A stretch of DNA of 5,626 nucleotides from Prado023 sp049688395 (GTDB lineage: Bacteria > Actinomycetota > Actinomycetes > S36-B12 > CAIYMF01), in assembly GCA_049688395.1 (NCBI GenBank), contig JBAVKQ010000186.1:1-5626 (forward strand), written 5' to 3'. The translations under genes and the position numbers were made by a program. This document shows positions 1 through 5,626 of this stretch, piece after piece. The notes under the pieces are model-generated. The model was not told the origin of the DNA, did no database searches, and saw only the letters and a list, made by a program, of their open reading frames with translations. Each line of letters starts with the position of its first letter. The stretch's first letter is position 1.

Positions 1-38
1 AATCGACCAACGGATTGACGATTCCGTGCACACCAACG
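1..38. repeat. Dyad repeat copy 1 (left arm cut by window edge), upstream of the desaturase
   Basis: Positions 1-38 align without gaps to 1304-1341 and match at 35 of 38 bases; the differences are at 18, 28 and 35. The part seen is the last 7 bases of a left arm, a 9-base centre and a right arm. The left arm should continue outside the window. The right arm ends 22 bases before the desaturase ATG, which is a position typical of an operator or 5' leader. Unlike copy 2, the visible inner part of this dyad has one unpaired position (A6 opposite A18). TTGACG at 15-20 resembles a -35 box, but no acceptable -10 box follows at normal spacing. That the element is regulatory is inferred. Confidence 0.75.
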
Positions 39-60
39 AAGACCACCACCAAGGAGCCCC

Positions 61-1278
61 ATGACCGTCATCCAGAAGCGCGCCGACAACCCGGTCGCGC
101 ACCTGTCCGAGGCCGACATCGAGGCGATCGGCGCCGAGCTCGACGCCCTGCGCGAGGAGATCTTCGCCAGCCTCGGCGCGGCCGACGCCGCCTACATCCG
201 CAAGGTCATCAAGGCCCAGCGCCTGCTCGAGCTGACCTCGCGCGGCGTGCTGCTGTTCGCCTGGTTCCCGCCCGCCTGGCTGCTGGGCACCGCCGGGCTC
301 TCGGTGGCCAAGATCCTGGAGAACATGGAGATGGGGCACAACATCCTGCACGGGCAGTGGGACTGGATGCGCGATCCCGCGATCCACTCCACCACCTGGG
401 AGTGGGACAACGTCGCCCCGGCCGACATGTGGAAGCACTCGCACAACGAGATCCATCACCGCTACACCAACGTGGTCGGCCGCGACAACGACCTCGGCTA
501 CGGGATCATGCGCGTCGACGAGGACCAGCGCTGGACGCGCGCCACGCTGGGCCAGCCGTTGTACAACTTCGTGAACATGTGCTTCTTCGAGTACGGGATC
601 GCGGCCTACGACCTCGAGCTCGGCAAGTACTACAAGGGCAAGAAGAAGGTCGACGGGCCGTTCAAGCGCGACGTGCGCAAGGTGCTGGGCAAGATCGGTC
701 GCCAGGTGCGCAAGGACTACGTGCTGAACCCGGGGCTGGCCGCGTTGGTGAACCCGTTCGCGGCGGTGCCGGCCTTCGCCGCCACGCTGAGCGCCAATTT
801 CGTCGCGAACTTGGTGCGCAACGTCTGGACGCACTCGGTGATCATGTGCGGGCACTTCCCCGAGGGCGTGGCCACCTTCGCCAAGACCTCCATCGAGGGC
901 GAGACCCGGGGCGAGTGGTACGTGCGCCAGATGGTCGGCTCGGCCAACATCTCGGGCTCCCGGGCGATGCACCTGATGACCGGCAACCTGTCGTTCCAGA
1001 TCGAGCACCACCTGTACCCGGACCTGCCCAGCATCCGCTATCAGGAGATCTCACCGCGGATCCGAGACCTGTTCGATCGCTACGAGTTGCCTTACGTGAC
1101 CGGGACTCTGCCCCGGCAGGTGGCCTCCGCGTGGCACAAGGTGCTGCGGTTGGCGCTGCCCAACGATGCTTTCGCCCGGTTGAACCGGACCCCGAAGGCC
1201 CCGGAGGCCGACGCGCGGGCCAGCGGGGCCGGGGAGCAGGACCCGCCCACCTCCGACGAGGACACCTTGGCGGCCTGA
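61..1278 (+). CDS. Membrane fatty acid (acyl-CoA) desaturase, DesA3-like
   Basis: A 405-residue di-iron membrane desaturase of the fatty acid desaturase family (Pfam FA_desaturase type). It is expected to insert a cis double bond into a long-chain acyl-CoA at the cytoplasmic face of the membrane, using O2 and electrons from a separate reductase. Three histidine boxes are visible: HNILH (residues 93-97), HSHNEIHH (126-133) and QIEHH (313-317). The context around the first two boxes (GHNILHGQWDWMRDP, HSTTWEWD, HHRYTNVVGRDND) closely resembles mycobacterial DesA3, a stearoyl-CoA delta-9 desaturase, as I remember that family. Hydrophobic segments lie near residues 61-80 and 220-245. The last 35 or so residues are polar, acidic and low in complexity. 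AAGGAG at 51-56, four bases before the ATG, supports this start. DesA3 works with a flavin/iron-sulfur oxidoreductase; none is encoded here. Chain-length and position specificity cannot be read from sequence alone. A dyad repeat stands on each side of the gene. Confidence 0.93.
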   Translation: MTVIQKRADNPVAHLSEADIEAIGAELDALREEIFASLGAADAAYIRKVIKAQRLLELTSRGVLLFAWFPPAWLLGTAGLSVAKILENMEMGHNILHGQWDWMRDPAIHSTTWEWDNVAPADMWKHSHNEIHHRYTNVVGRDNDLGYGIMRVDEDQRWTRATLGQPLYNFVNMCFFEYGIAAYDLELGKYYKGKKKVDGPFKRDVRKVLGKIGRQVRKDYVLNPGLAALVNPFAAVPAFAATLSANFVANLVRNVWTHSVIMCGHFPEGVATFAKTSIEGETRGEWYVRQMVGSANISGSRAMHLMTGNLSFQIEHHLYPDLPSIRYQEISPRIRDLFDRYELPYVTGTLPRQVASAWHKVLRLALPNDAFARLNRTPKAPEADARASGAGEQDPPTSDEDTLAA

Positions 1279-1288
1279 GCGACCTGCC

Positions 1289-1341
1289 CGTCGGTGTGTA
1301 CGGAATCGACCAACGGATTGTCGATTCCGTACACACCGACG
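1289..1341. promoter_or_regulatory. Dyad repeat copy 2: 22-bp perfect inverted repeat between desaturase and ABC genes
   Basis: The arms 1289-1310 and 1320-1341 are perfect reverse complements over 22 bases around the 9-base centre CAACGGATT. In RNA it could instead form CAA/TTG pairs in the centre with one bulged C (1310), closing a CGGA tetraloop. It starts 10 bases after the desaturase stop and ends 31 bases before the ATPase ATG. Positions 1304-1341 match copy 1 at 35 of 38 bases. A second, overlapping imperfect dyad, CGGATTGTCGATTCCG (1314-1329), is kept in copy 1 at 11-26. Possible roles are a regulator operator, a transcript-end hairpin for the desaturase, or a genome-wide intergenic palindrome. 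No T-run follows the stem, so it is not a classical intrinsic terminator. The shared place just upstream of two start codons favours an operator. Confidence 0.8.
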
Positions 1342-1372
1342 AGGCCCGCGGTCGGGGTGGCAGGGTAGAGCC

Positions 1373-2440
1373 ATGAGTTCTGCCGCTGAGTTCGCTGTGG
1401 GCTTCGATCCCGAGGCCGGTGTCATCGAGGTGTCCGGGTTGTCCAAGCGTTTCGGGTCCGTGCTGGCCGTCGATGACCTGAGCTTCGCCGTGGTGCCGGG
1501 TCGGGTCACCGGCTTCCTCGGGCCCAACGGGGCGGGCAAGACGACCACGCTGCGCCTGCTGCTGGGCCTGGCCACCCCCGACGCCGGGACGGTCCTGATC
1601 GGCGACCGGCCCTACGCCGAGCGCCCGCAACCGGCCCGGCACGTGGGCGCATCGCTGGAGGCCGCGTCGTTCCACCCCGGTCGCACCGCGCGTGATCACC
1701 TGCGGGTGTACGCCCCGCAGATCGGGGTGGGTGACGCCCGCTGCGACGAGGTGCTGGCCATGGTCGGGCTGGCCGAGGCGGCTGGCCGGCGGGTCGGTGG
1801 GTTCTCGACGGGCATGCGTCAACGCCTGGCACTGGCCACGACGCTGCTCGGTGATCCGCAGGTGCTGCTGCTCGACGAGCCGGCCAACGGGTTGGACCCG
1901 GAGGGGATCGCATGGCTGCGCCAGTTCCTGCGCTACCTGGCCGGGCAGGGACGCACCGTTCTGGTCTCCAGCCATGTGCTCTCCGAGGTGGCCCAGACCG
2001 TCGACGACGTCGTGATCATCGCGCGCGGGCGGCTGGTGCACGCCTCGTCGCTGGCCCAACTGGAGGCGATGGCCCGTCCGGCAGTGCGGATCAGCAGCCC
2101 GGACGACGCGGGGCTGGCCGCGCTGGTTGCCGAGCAGGACTGGACTGCGGTCACCACCTTCGAGACGCAGACCACGGCGCTGATCCAGGACGTGGTGACC
2201 GCGCAGGTCGGAGCGGCCGCGTTCGTGCGCGGCCTGGAGGTCCACGAGCTGGCCGGGGCGGGAACCAGCCTGGAGTCGCTGTTCCTGCAGCTGACCGCGG
2301 ACCCCGACCTCTTGGGGCCAGTAGGCGGCCATCCAGGTCCTGACCATCCGGGTTCTGGCCATCCAGGTCCTGACCATCCAGGTCCCGCCCGACCGTCGGA
2401 GCCCGCCTCGGACCCGCAGACTCCCGGAGCGGTCCGATGA
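1373..2440 (+). CDS. ABC transporter ATP-binding protein (ABC-2 exporter type)
   Basis: A 355-residue cytoplasmic ATPase that should power the permease encoded directly after it. The nucleotide-binding domain covers roughly residues 17-235: Walker A GPNGAGKTT (50-58), an actinobacterial-type Q-loop region with LEAASFHPGRTARDHL (95-110) where Glu stands in place of the usual Gln, signature FSTGM (144-148), Walker B VLLLDEP (164-170), D-loop NGLDP (172-176) and switch His201 in SSHVLSE. These motifs fit the bacitracin/daunorubicin-type exporter ATPases common in actinobacteria. The C-terminal part (about 235-318) is a variable accessory region, followed by a Gly/Pro/His tail encoded by tandem repeats. 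A weak AGGG (1362-1365) lies seven bases before the ATG. The conserved domain begins near residue 17, so a slightly later start cannot be excluded. The gene overlaps the permease by ATGA, which indicates translational coupling. The exported substrate is unknown; drug, peptide or lipid are all possible. Confidence 0.93.
   Translation: MSSAAEFAVGFDPEAGVIEVSGLSKRFGSVLAVDDLSFAVVPGRVTGFLGPNGAGKTTTLRLLLGLATPDAGTVLIGDRPYAERPQPARHVGASLEAASFHPGRTARDHLRVYAPQIGVGDARCDEVLAMVGLAEAAGRRVGGFSTGMRQRLALATTLLGDPQVLLLDEPANGLDPEGIAWLRQFLRYLAGQGRTVLVSSHVLSEVAQTVDDVVIIARGRLVHASSLAQLEAMARPAVRISSPDDAGLAALVAEQDWTAVTTFETQTTALIQDVVTAQVGAAAFVRGLEVHELAGAGTSLESLFLQLTADPDLLGPVGGHPGPDHPGSGHPGPDHPGPARPSEPASDPQTPGAVR
2327..2386 (+). 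repeat. Four tandem 15-bp repeats encoding [G/D]HPG[P/S] in the ATPase tail
   Basis: Four in-frame 15-bp units occupy 2327-2341, 2342-2356, 2357-2371 and 2372-2386. Units 1 and 3 are identical, and units 2 and 4 differ from them by few bases, giving a 30-bp higher-order period. They encode GHPGP, DHPGS, GHPGP and DHPGP at about residues 319-338 of the ATPase, downstream of all conserved motifs. The stretch is likely disordered. Repeat number may vary between strains by slippage, in steps that keep the reading frame. Confidence 0.92.
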
Positions 2441-3270
2441 TCGCCGCACTGCGCACCGAGCTGCGCAAGGTCGCCACGACCCGCACCTGGTGGCTGACCA
2501 CCCTGGTCATGTTCGGCTATATGGCCGTCATCGGCCTGATCATGGCGTTCTCCCTGGTCATGGGCGCCCGCGCAGCGCAGGAGGCTGGTCCGGGTGCCGG
2601 CGGGGGTGACTTGGGCGGGACCGCCATGCTCGATCCGATGGCGATCGCGACCTCCGTGTACACGTTGGCCGTCGCGCTGGGCTACATCTTCCCCGCGATC
2701 CTCGGGGCGCTCAGCGTCACCGGGGAGTTCCGGCACCGGACCATCACCCCGACCCTGCTGGCCGAGCCGCGGCGCACCGTCGTGCTGGCGGCCAAGCTCG
2801 TGGCGATCCTGCCCTACGCGCTGCTGCTGGCCATCGTCGGCACCGTCGGCACGGTTGCCGCCGGCGCGGCGACGCTGGCGATCATGGGCGAGCCGACCCT
2901 GCTAGGCGACGCCGCGGTCTGGTCCACGATCGCGCGGTCGGTGCTGGCGCTGGTCCTGTGGGCATTGGTCGGGGTCGGGTTCGGCGCGGTGCTGACCAAC
3001 CAGGTGGCTGCCATCGTGGTGCTGCTGGCCTTCACACAGTTCGTGGAGCCGCTGCTGCGCCTGCTGCTCGCGCAGTTCGACGCGACCACGGGCGTGAGCA
3101 AGTTCCTGCCCGGCGCCGCGGGCGAGTCGATCGCCGGTTCGAGCCTGTACGTCAGCTCCGGGCTGGCTGACCTGCTGCCGGCCTGGCAGGGCACGCTGAC
3201 CCTGCTGGGGTACGCGCTCGTGCTGGTCGCGATCGGCCGGCTGACGACCTTCAGACGGGACATCGGCTGA
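2437..3270 (+). CDS. ABC-2 family transporter permease
   Basis: A 277-residue integral membrane protein, the membrane partner of the ATPase whose last four bases it shares (ATGA at 2437-2440). About six hydrophobic segments can be seen, near residues 19-43, 70-94, 114-140, 166-187, 189-209 and 248-268, as expected for an ABC-2 export permease. Between segments 2 and 3 the motif GEFRHRTITPTLL (96-108) followed by PRR (111-113) matches the conserved cytoplasmic coupling segment of actinobacterial ABC-2 permeases. The N-terminus is short and basic (RTELRKVATTRTWW), as usual for the family. A Gly/Ala-rich loop (44-62) follows the first segment. There is no separate ribosome-binding site need, since coupling with the upstream gene explains initiation. 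The substrate cannot be deduced. The next gene lies on the opposite strand, so the exporter operon ends here. Confidence 0.9.
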   Translation: MIAALRTELRKVATTRTWWLTTLVMFGYMAVIGLIMAFSLVMGARAAQEAGPGAGGGDLGGTAMLDPMAIATSVYTLAVALGYIFPAILGALSVTGEFRHRTITPTLLAEPRRTVVLAAKLVAILPYALLLAIVGTVGTVAAGAATLAIMGEPTLLGDAAVWSTIARSVLALVLWALVGVGFGAVLTNQVAAIVVLLAFTQFVEPLLRLLLAQFDATTGVSKFLPGAAGESIAGSSLYVSSGLADLLPAWQGTLTLLGYALVLVAIGRLTTFRRDIG

Positions 3271-3372
3271 GGTGCAGGTGAGTTCTCCTCACGGTGCCAG
3301 GCGAGGTCGACGACGTGTCCCTCCGCGAAGTGAGTGTTCAGGTGGCAGTGGTGATGACGACCTACGTCGCCA

Positions 3373-5109
3373 TCACGCTCTCCAGTATTTCTCGAAGAGC
3401 GCCTGCTCCGCCTCGTTGGTCCACATGTCGCCGGGTCCCAGCTTTTCGGCGACTTCCGGCAGCTTCTCCTTCAGCTCGCCGAGTCCCATCAGGGGAAGGT
3501 CGTGGATCTGGGGGAAGATGATGACCTTGCCGGAGTAGCGGCCTTCGACCAGTGCCCGCAGGCCTTCCGCGGCCTCCTGCATGCCGCCGATGGCGCCCAC
3601 GATGGAACCCGGAGACAGCTCACCACGATCGGCCAGGTCCACCACCTGCTGCTGGTCGTCGATGGTCAATCCGGAGGTTCCCGTGTATTGGGCATTGTTG
3701 AGGTAGACCGCGCTCAGGTTCAACGGCGCCAGGGTGCCGTTGGGAACACCGGCGAAGAAGACCAGCATCCCTTCGGGATTCATGAGCGTGTCGGCCTCGG
3801 CCATCACCTCGGCAATGGGGACGCTGACCACCACATCGTCGGCCCCTTGGTCGTCGGTGATCTCCATGACGAAATCGTGCAGGGATTGGTCCTGCGTTTG
3901 GGGATTGAAGGTGAACAACTCGCAGCCGTTGCTCTGCGCCAGGGGGGCCAGACGATCCTGCAGGCTCTTCAGGCGGTCATCGCTCATCTCCGTGGCCACG
4001 ATCTTGCGCGGGCCGTCGGGCTGTTGAATGGCCCGTTGGACATGCATCAACCCCATGGGGCCGCCGGCGCCCACGAAGACGGTGGTGCCCTTCGAGCGCA
4101 GGTCACAGCGGTTGCGCGCCTCCCCATACGAGGCGGCGATGTCCGGTCCGTGGCTGCCGAGGTAGGCGGTGTAGTCGTAATGCAGGCGGCCCACGTCGGT
4201 GTTCACCAGGCCGTCCAGGGCGGTCTGGCCCACCAGGTTGAGGGTGCCCCGCCGGGCGATGTGTTTCGCCACGGCGCCCACCAATGGAGCGGAACGGGGA
4301 TCGAGCATGACGATATCGTCGAAGCCGATGCCGTCAGTCAGCTCGTCGACCAAAGCCTGATAGTCGTCGGGACCGATGCCATTGCGCACGATCTTCGTCG
4401 CCGAGGTCTGCTCCACCAGCGCCGCCACTGTGGCGGGCGTGTCGGTCATCACAATAGTGGCCGGGGCGTCCAGGCCCGAGGAGAAGAGGTACTGCCGCTG
4501 ATCTCCCGGCCGGCCCATGATCCACATGATCCCGCCGGTCTTGGGATCCAGGCGGCGACGTTGGGTGTAGGCCGCCATCACACACCCCCAAGGCTCCAGC
4601 GTGGACGCCTCGGCATACCCCATCGAGTCGCTGACGGGCAGCAGGCAGACGCCGTCGTCGGTGTCGAGCATCTCCGAGCCCATCAGGTGATACTGGATCA
4701 GTCCCCCGGGAATGGTGTAGCCGTAGGCCGTGCTCTTGCCATCCTGATAGATATCGGGCTGCACGGCCAGCCGCTGGCCGTGGTGATACCGGCCCTTCAG
4801 GTTCTTTCCGACTTCGACGACCGTCAGGCTGACCTCGTGCCCCAGCCGGGTGGGCTCCTGGGACAGATCGCGATTGTAGAGCTTCGGGTGGCTCCCGCCC
4901 TGGCGCATGATCTTCACATCGGAGAAGCACTGTCCCACGCTGTCGATGCGCACCAGCATCTGGTCGGCATTGGGTTCGGGGATGGGCAGCAGCTCGGGCT
5001 GACCGTCCTTGCCCATGTTCTCTTCGCCCGCACCATACAGATTCCAGGCCCAGCCTCGTTCCGGCAGGGCGTGTTCGGCGGCGTGGTATCGGCTGTACTG
5101 CGATGTCAT
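3373..5109 (-). CDS. Zinc-type medium-chain dehydrogenase with two tandem Rossmann segments (polyol/sugar-phosphate dehydrogenase-like)
   Basis: A 578-residue member of the medium-chain dehydrogenase superfamily, expected to be a cytoplasmic NAD(P)-dependent oxidoreductase. The N-terminal catalytic domain (about 45-185) shows likely catalytic-zinc ligands Cys61 (VGQCFSDVK), His91-Glu92 (RLGHEVSLTVVEVG) and Glu172 (LEPWGCVMAA), the Cys/His/Glu pattern of sorbitol dehydrogenases. The four-Cys structural-zinc lobe is absent. Two Rossmann-like units follow: residues 190-325, whose loop reads GRPGDQ instead of GxGxxG, and residues 339-480, with intact GAGGPMG (347-353) and an acidic residue (Glu374) after the second strand, favouring NAD(H). 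Typical family members have about 340-420 residues and one such unit. SorE-like L-sorbose-1-phosphate reductases are the nearest group I can suggest. GGAGG four bases before the ATG at 5109 fixes the start, and no conserved residues lie beyond it. It is divergent from a mannitol PTS gene, so a hexitol or hexitol-phosphate substrate is inferred. Codons ending in A/T look more frequent than in the left module. Confidence 0.87.
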   Translation of the reverse strand: MTSQYSRYHAAEHALPERGWAWNLYGAGEENMGKDGQPELLPIPEPNADQMLVRIDSVGQCFSDVKIMRQGGSHPKLYNRDLSQEPTRLGHEVSLTVVEVGKNLKGRYHHGQRLAVQPDIYQDGKSTAYGYTIPGGLIQYHLMGSEMLDTDDGVCLLPVSDSMGYAEASTLEPWGCVMAAYTQRRRLDPKTGGIMWIMGRPGDQRQYLFSSGLDAPATIVMTDTPATVAALVEQTSATKIVRNGIGPDDYQALVDELTDGIGFDDIVMLDPRSAPLVGAVAKHIARRGTLNLVGQTALDGLVNTDVGRLHYDYTAYLGSHGPDIAASYGEARNRCDLRSKGTTVFVGAGGPMGLMHVQRAIQQPDGPRKIVATEMSDDRLKSLQDRLAPLAQSNGCELFTFNPQTQDQSLHDFVMEITDDQGADDVVVSVPIAEVMAEADTLMNPEGMLVFFAGVPNGTLAPLNLSAVYLNNAQYTGTSGLTIDDQQQVVDLADRGELSPGSIVGAIGGMQEAAEGLRALVEGRYSGKVIIFPQIHDLPLMGLGELKEKLPEVAEKLGPGDMWTNEAEQALFEKYWRA

Positions 5110-5113
5110 GGTT

Positions 5114-5118
5114 CCTCC
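5114..5118 (-). promoter_or_regulatory. Shine-Dalgarno site of the dehydrogenase gene
   Basis: On the - strand this reads GGAGG, followed by AACC and the ATG at 5109-5107. It is the strongest ribosome-binding site on that strand here. It decides the start in favour of 5109 over the open frame that continues upstream to 5472. Confidence 0.8.
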
Positions 5119-5180
5119 GGGTTCGGGTTGCGATCGTCCTTCGCCGTGTTCGCGAGGGGTCTCGATCACGCGACAAGCGG

Positions 5181-5209
5181 AATGTATCAGGTGCGTGCAC
5201 CGGCGTCCA
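5181..5209 (-). promoter_or_regulatory. Candidate promoter of the dehydrogenase gene
   Basis: On the - strand, TGGACG (5209-5204) matches the -35 consensus at four of six positions. TACATT (5186-5181) matches the -10 consensus at four of six. The spacer is 17 bases. Transcription would start near 5174 and leave a leader of about 65 bases. This is inference from weak matches in a GC-rich genome. Confidence 0.35.
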
Positions 5210-5324
5210 GCACGAATGTGCACGATTCGACCTCGGACCACAAGGGCGCCCCCAGGATTCAGCGTCGCTTCGCGTCCCGGCCTCGGCGTCGAGGGCGGTG
5301 GAGAGAGACTGCTGAATATCTGCT

Positions 5325-5340
5325 CTGGACATATGTGCAG
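5325..5340. promoter_or_regulatory. Operator-like palindrome CTGGACATATGTGCAG
   Basis: This is a 16-bp palindrome with one mismatched pair (G5328 opposite G5337) around the perfect core ACATATGT (5329-5336). A related half-site, CTGAATATCTGC (5312-5323), precedes it in direct orientation. The pair is AT-richer than its surroundings. It lies about 120 bases before the mtlA start and 215 before the dehydrogenase start. It looks like the binding site of a sugar-responsive regulator; the regulator's family is not known and its gene is not in the window. Confidence 0.5.
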
Positions 5341-5460
5341 CAACCCGATAGCCTCCCATGTGTCGGCGTGATCGAGGCCCCCTCGAACACCCTGACGAGG
5401 TTGCCACGCCCGTCGTTCCATACCCGCGAGACGACGATCATCTCGGAAGGACATCCCCGT

Positions 5461-5626
5461 ATGACAACGCAAACGATCGACTATTCGCAGCCCCCAGGCA
5501 CATCGCTGCGGGTTCGGGTGCAGAAGTTCGGCACGTTCTTGTCGAACATGATCATGCCCAATATCGCGGCGATCATCGCGTGGGGCTTGTTGACGGCGTT
5601 GTTCATCCCGGATGGGTGGCTTCCCA
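5461..5626 (+). CDS. mtlA: PTS mannitol-specific enzyme IIC component, N-terminal part (cut by window end)
   Basis: Only the first 55 codons are in the window. MtlA is the inner-membrane permease of the phosphotransferase system that imports D-mannitol while phosphorylating it to mannitol 1-phosphate. The segment VQKFGTFLSNMIMPNIAAII followed by AWGLLTALFIPDGWLP (about residues 20-55) closely matches the start of Escherichia coli MtlA as I recall it, including the amphipathic N-terminal helix and first membrane segment. GGAAGGA (5445-5451) sits nine bases before the ATG and supports this start. Whether IIB and IIA domains are fused downstream cannot be seen. Its divergent neighbour, a zinc-type dehydrogenase, may act on the imported product. 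Confidence 0.92.
   Translation, partial: MTTQTIDYSQPPGTSLRVRVQKFGTFLSNMIMPNIAAIIAWGLLTALFIPDGWLP

Larger units (their letters stand above)
5110..5460. promoter_or_regulatory. 351-bp divergent control region between the dehydrogenase and mtlA
   Basis: No credible gene lies here; the short open frames have no ribosome-binding site and no protein-like composition. The region must hold the promoters of two divergent genes. It contains a candidate - strand promoter (5181-5209), an operator-like palindrome (5325-5340), two GTGCAC hexamers (5195-5200 and 5218-5223), and a small inverted repeat CGTCGT/ACGACG (5411-5416, 5431-5436) in the mtlA leader. No convincing -35/-10 pair was found for mtlA. 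Confidence 0.7.

Noticed and set aside
15..43. TTGACG as a -35 box of a desaturase promoter
   Set aside because: The hexamer matches well, but nothing like a -10 box occurs 15-19 bases downstream. The corresponding region of copy 2 also lacks one.
15..1376. Long + strand open frame overlapping the desaturase
   Set aside because: Its translation is Arg/Gly/Pro-rich low-complexity sequence typical of an off-frame read in GC-rich DNA, while the desaturase frame carries all three histidine boxes.
2327..2386. Tandem repeats as a small CRISPR array
   Set aside because: The 15-bp units are contiguous, have no spacers and are in frame within the ATPase gene.
842..2449. Long antisense open frame across the desaturase end and the ATPase
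   Set aside because: It is antisense to clear domains, has no recognisable motif, and its Arg/Gly-rich composition marks it as a GC-driven shadow.
3271..3372. Possible bidirectional terminator between the converging genes
   Set aside because: Only a 5-bp stem (GTGAG/CTCAC near 3280-3294) and a 4-bp stem (CGAC/GTCG near 3359-3369) are visible, with no T-run on either strand. Neither is convincing.
5195..5223. Two GTGCAC hexamers as a paired operator
   Set aside because: The hexamers are short self-complementary words, easily met by chance in GC-rich DNA, with no matching flanks.
5110..5472. Upstream extension of the dehydrogenase to a start at 5472
   Set aside because: The extension crosses the divergent control region and overlaps the mtlA start. 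It has no family-like sequence, and a strong GGAGG supports the start at 5109.

Overview
The window comes from a high-GC Gram-positive bacterium. The G/C-ending codons, the mycobacterial DesA3-type acyl desaturase and the actinobacterial style of ABC exporter all point to Actinomycetota. A PTS mannitol permease suggests a fermentative or facultative lineage, with Propionibacteriaceae-like organisms as one guess, but the genus cannot be fixed from this sequence.

Left module (1-3270, all + strand): a membrane fatty acid desaturase (61-1278), followed by an ABC exporter made of an ATPase (1373-2440) and an ABC-2 permease (2437-3270) that overlap by ATGA. The most striking feature is non-coding. 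Nearly the same dyad element lies just upstream of both the desaturase start (1-38, cut by the window edge) and the ATPase start (1289-1341, complete, with 22-bp perfect arms). This suggests one regulator, or one RNA structure, shared by the two transcription units. It would link membrane-lipid desaturation to an exporter. The ATPase also carries a low-complexity tail encoded by four 15-bp tandem repeats.

Right module (3373-5626): a 578-residue zinc-type medium-chain dehydrogenase on the - strand faces away from the start of a PTS mannitol enzyme IIC gene (mtlA, 5461 onward, cut by the window end). They share a 351-bp divergent control region with a 16-bp operator-like palindrome and a plausible - strand promoter. 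The dehydrogenase is unusually long because it carries two Rossmann-type segments in tandem: the first has a broken dinucleotide loop, the second an intact one. The arrangement suggests uptake and phosphorylation of a hexitol, then oxidation by the dehydrogenase, but the substrate is inferred only from context.

The two modules converge at 3271-3372. That 102-bp gap shows no gene and no convincing intrinsic terminator. No RNA gene, CRISPR array, transposase or phage gene is visible.
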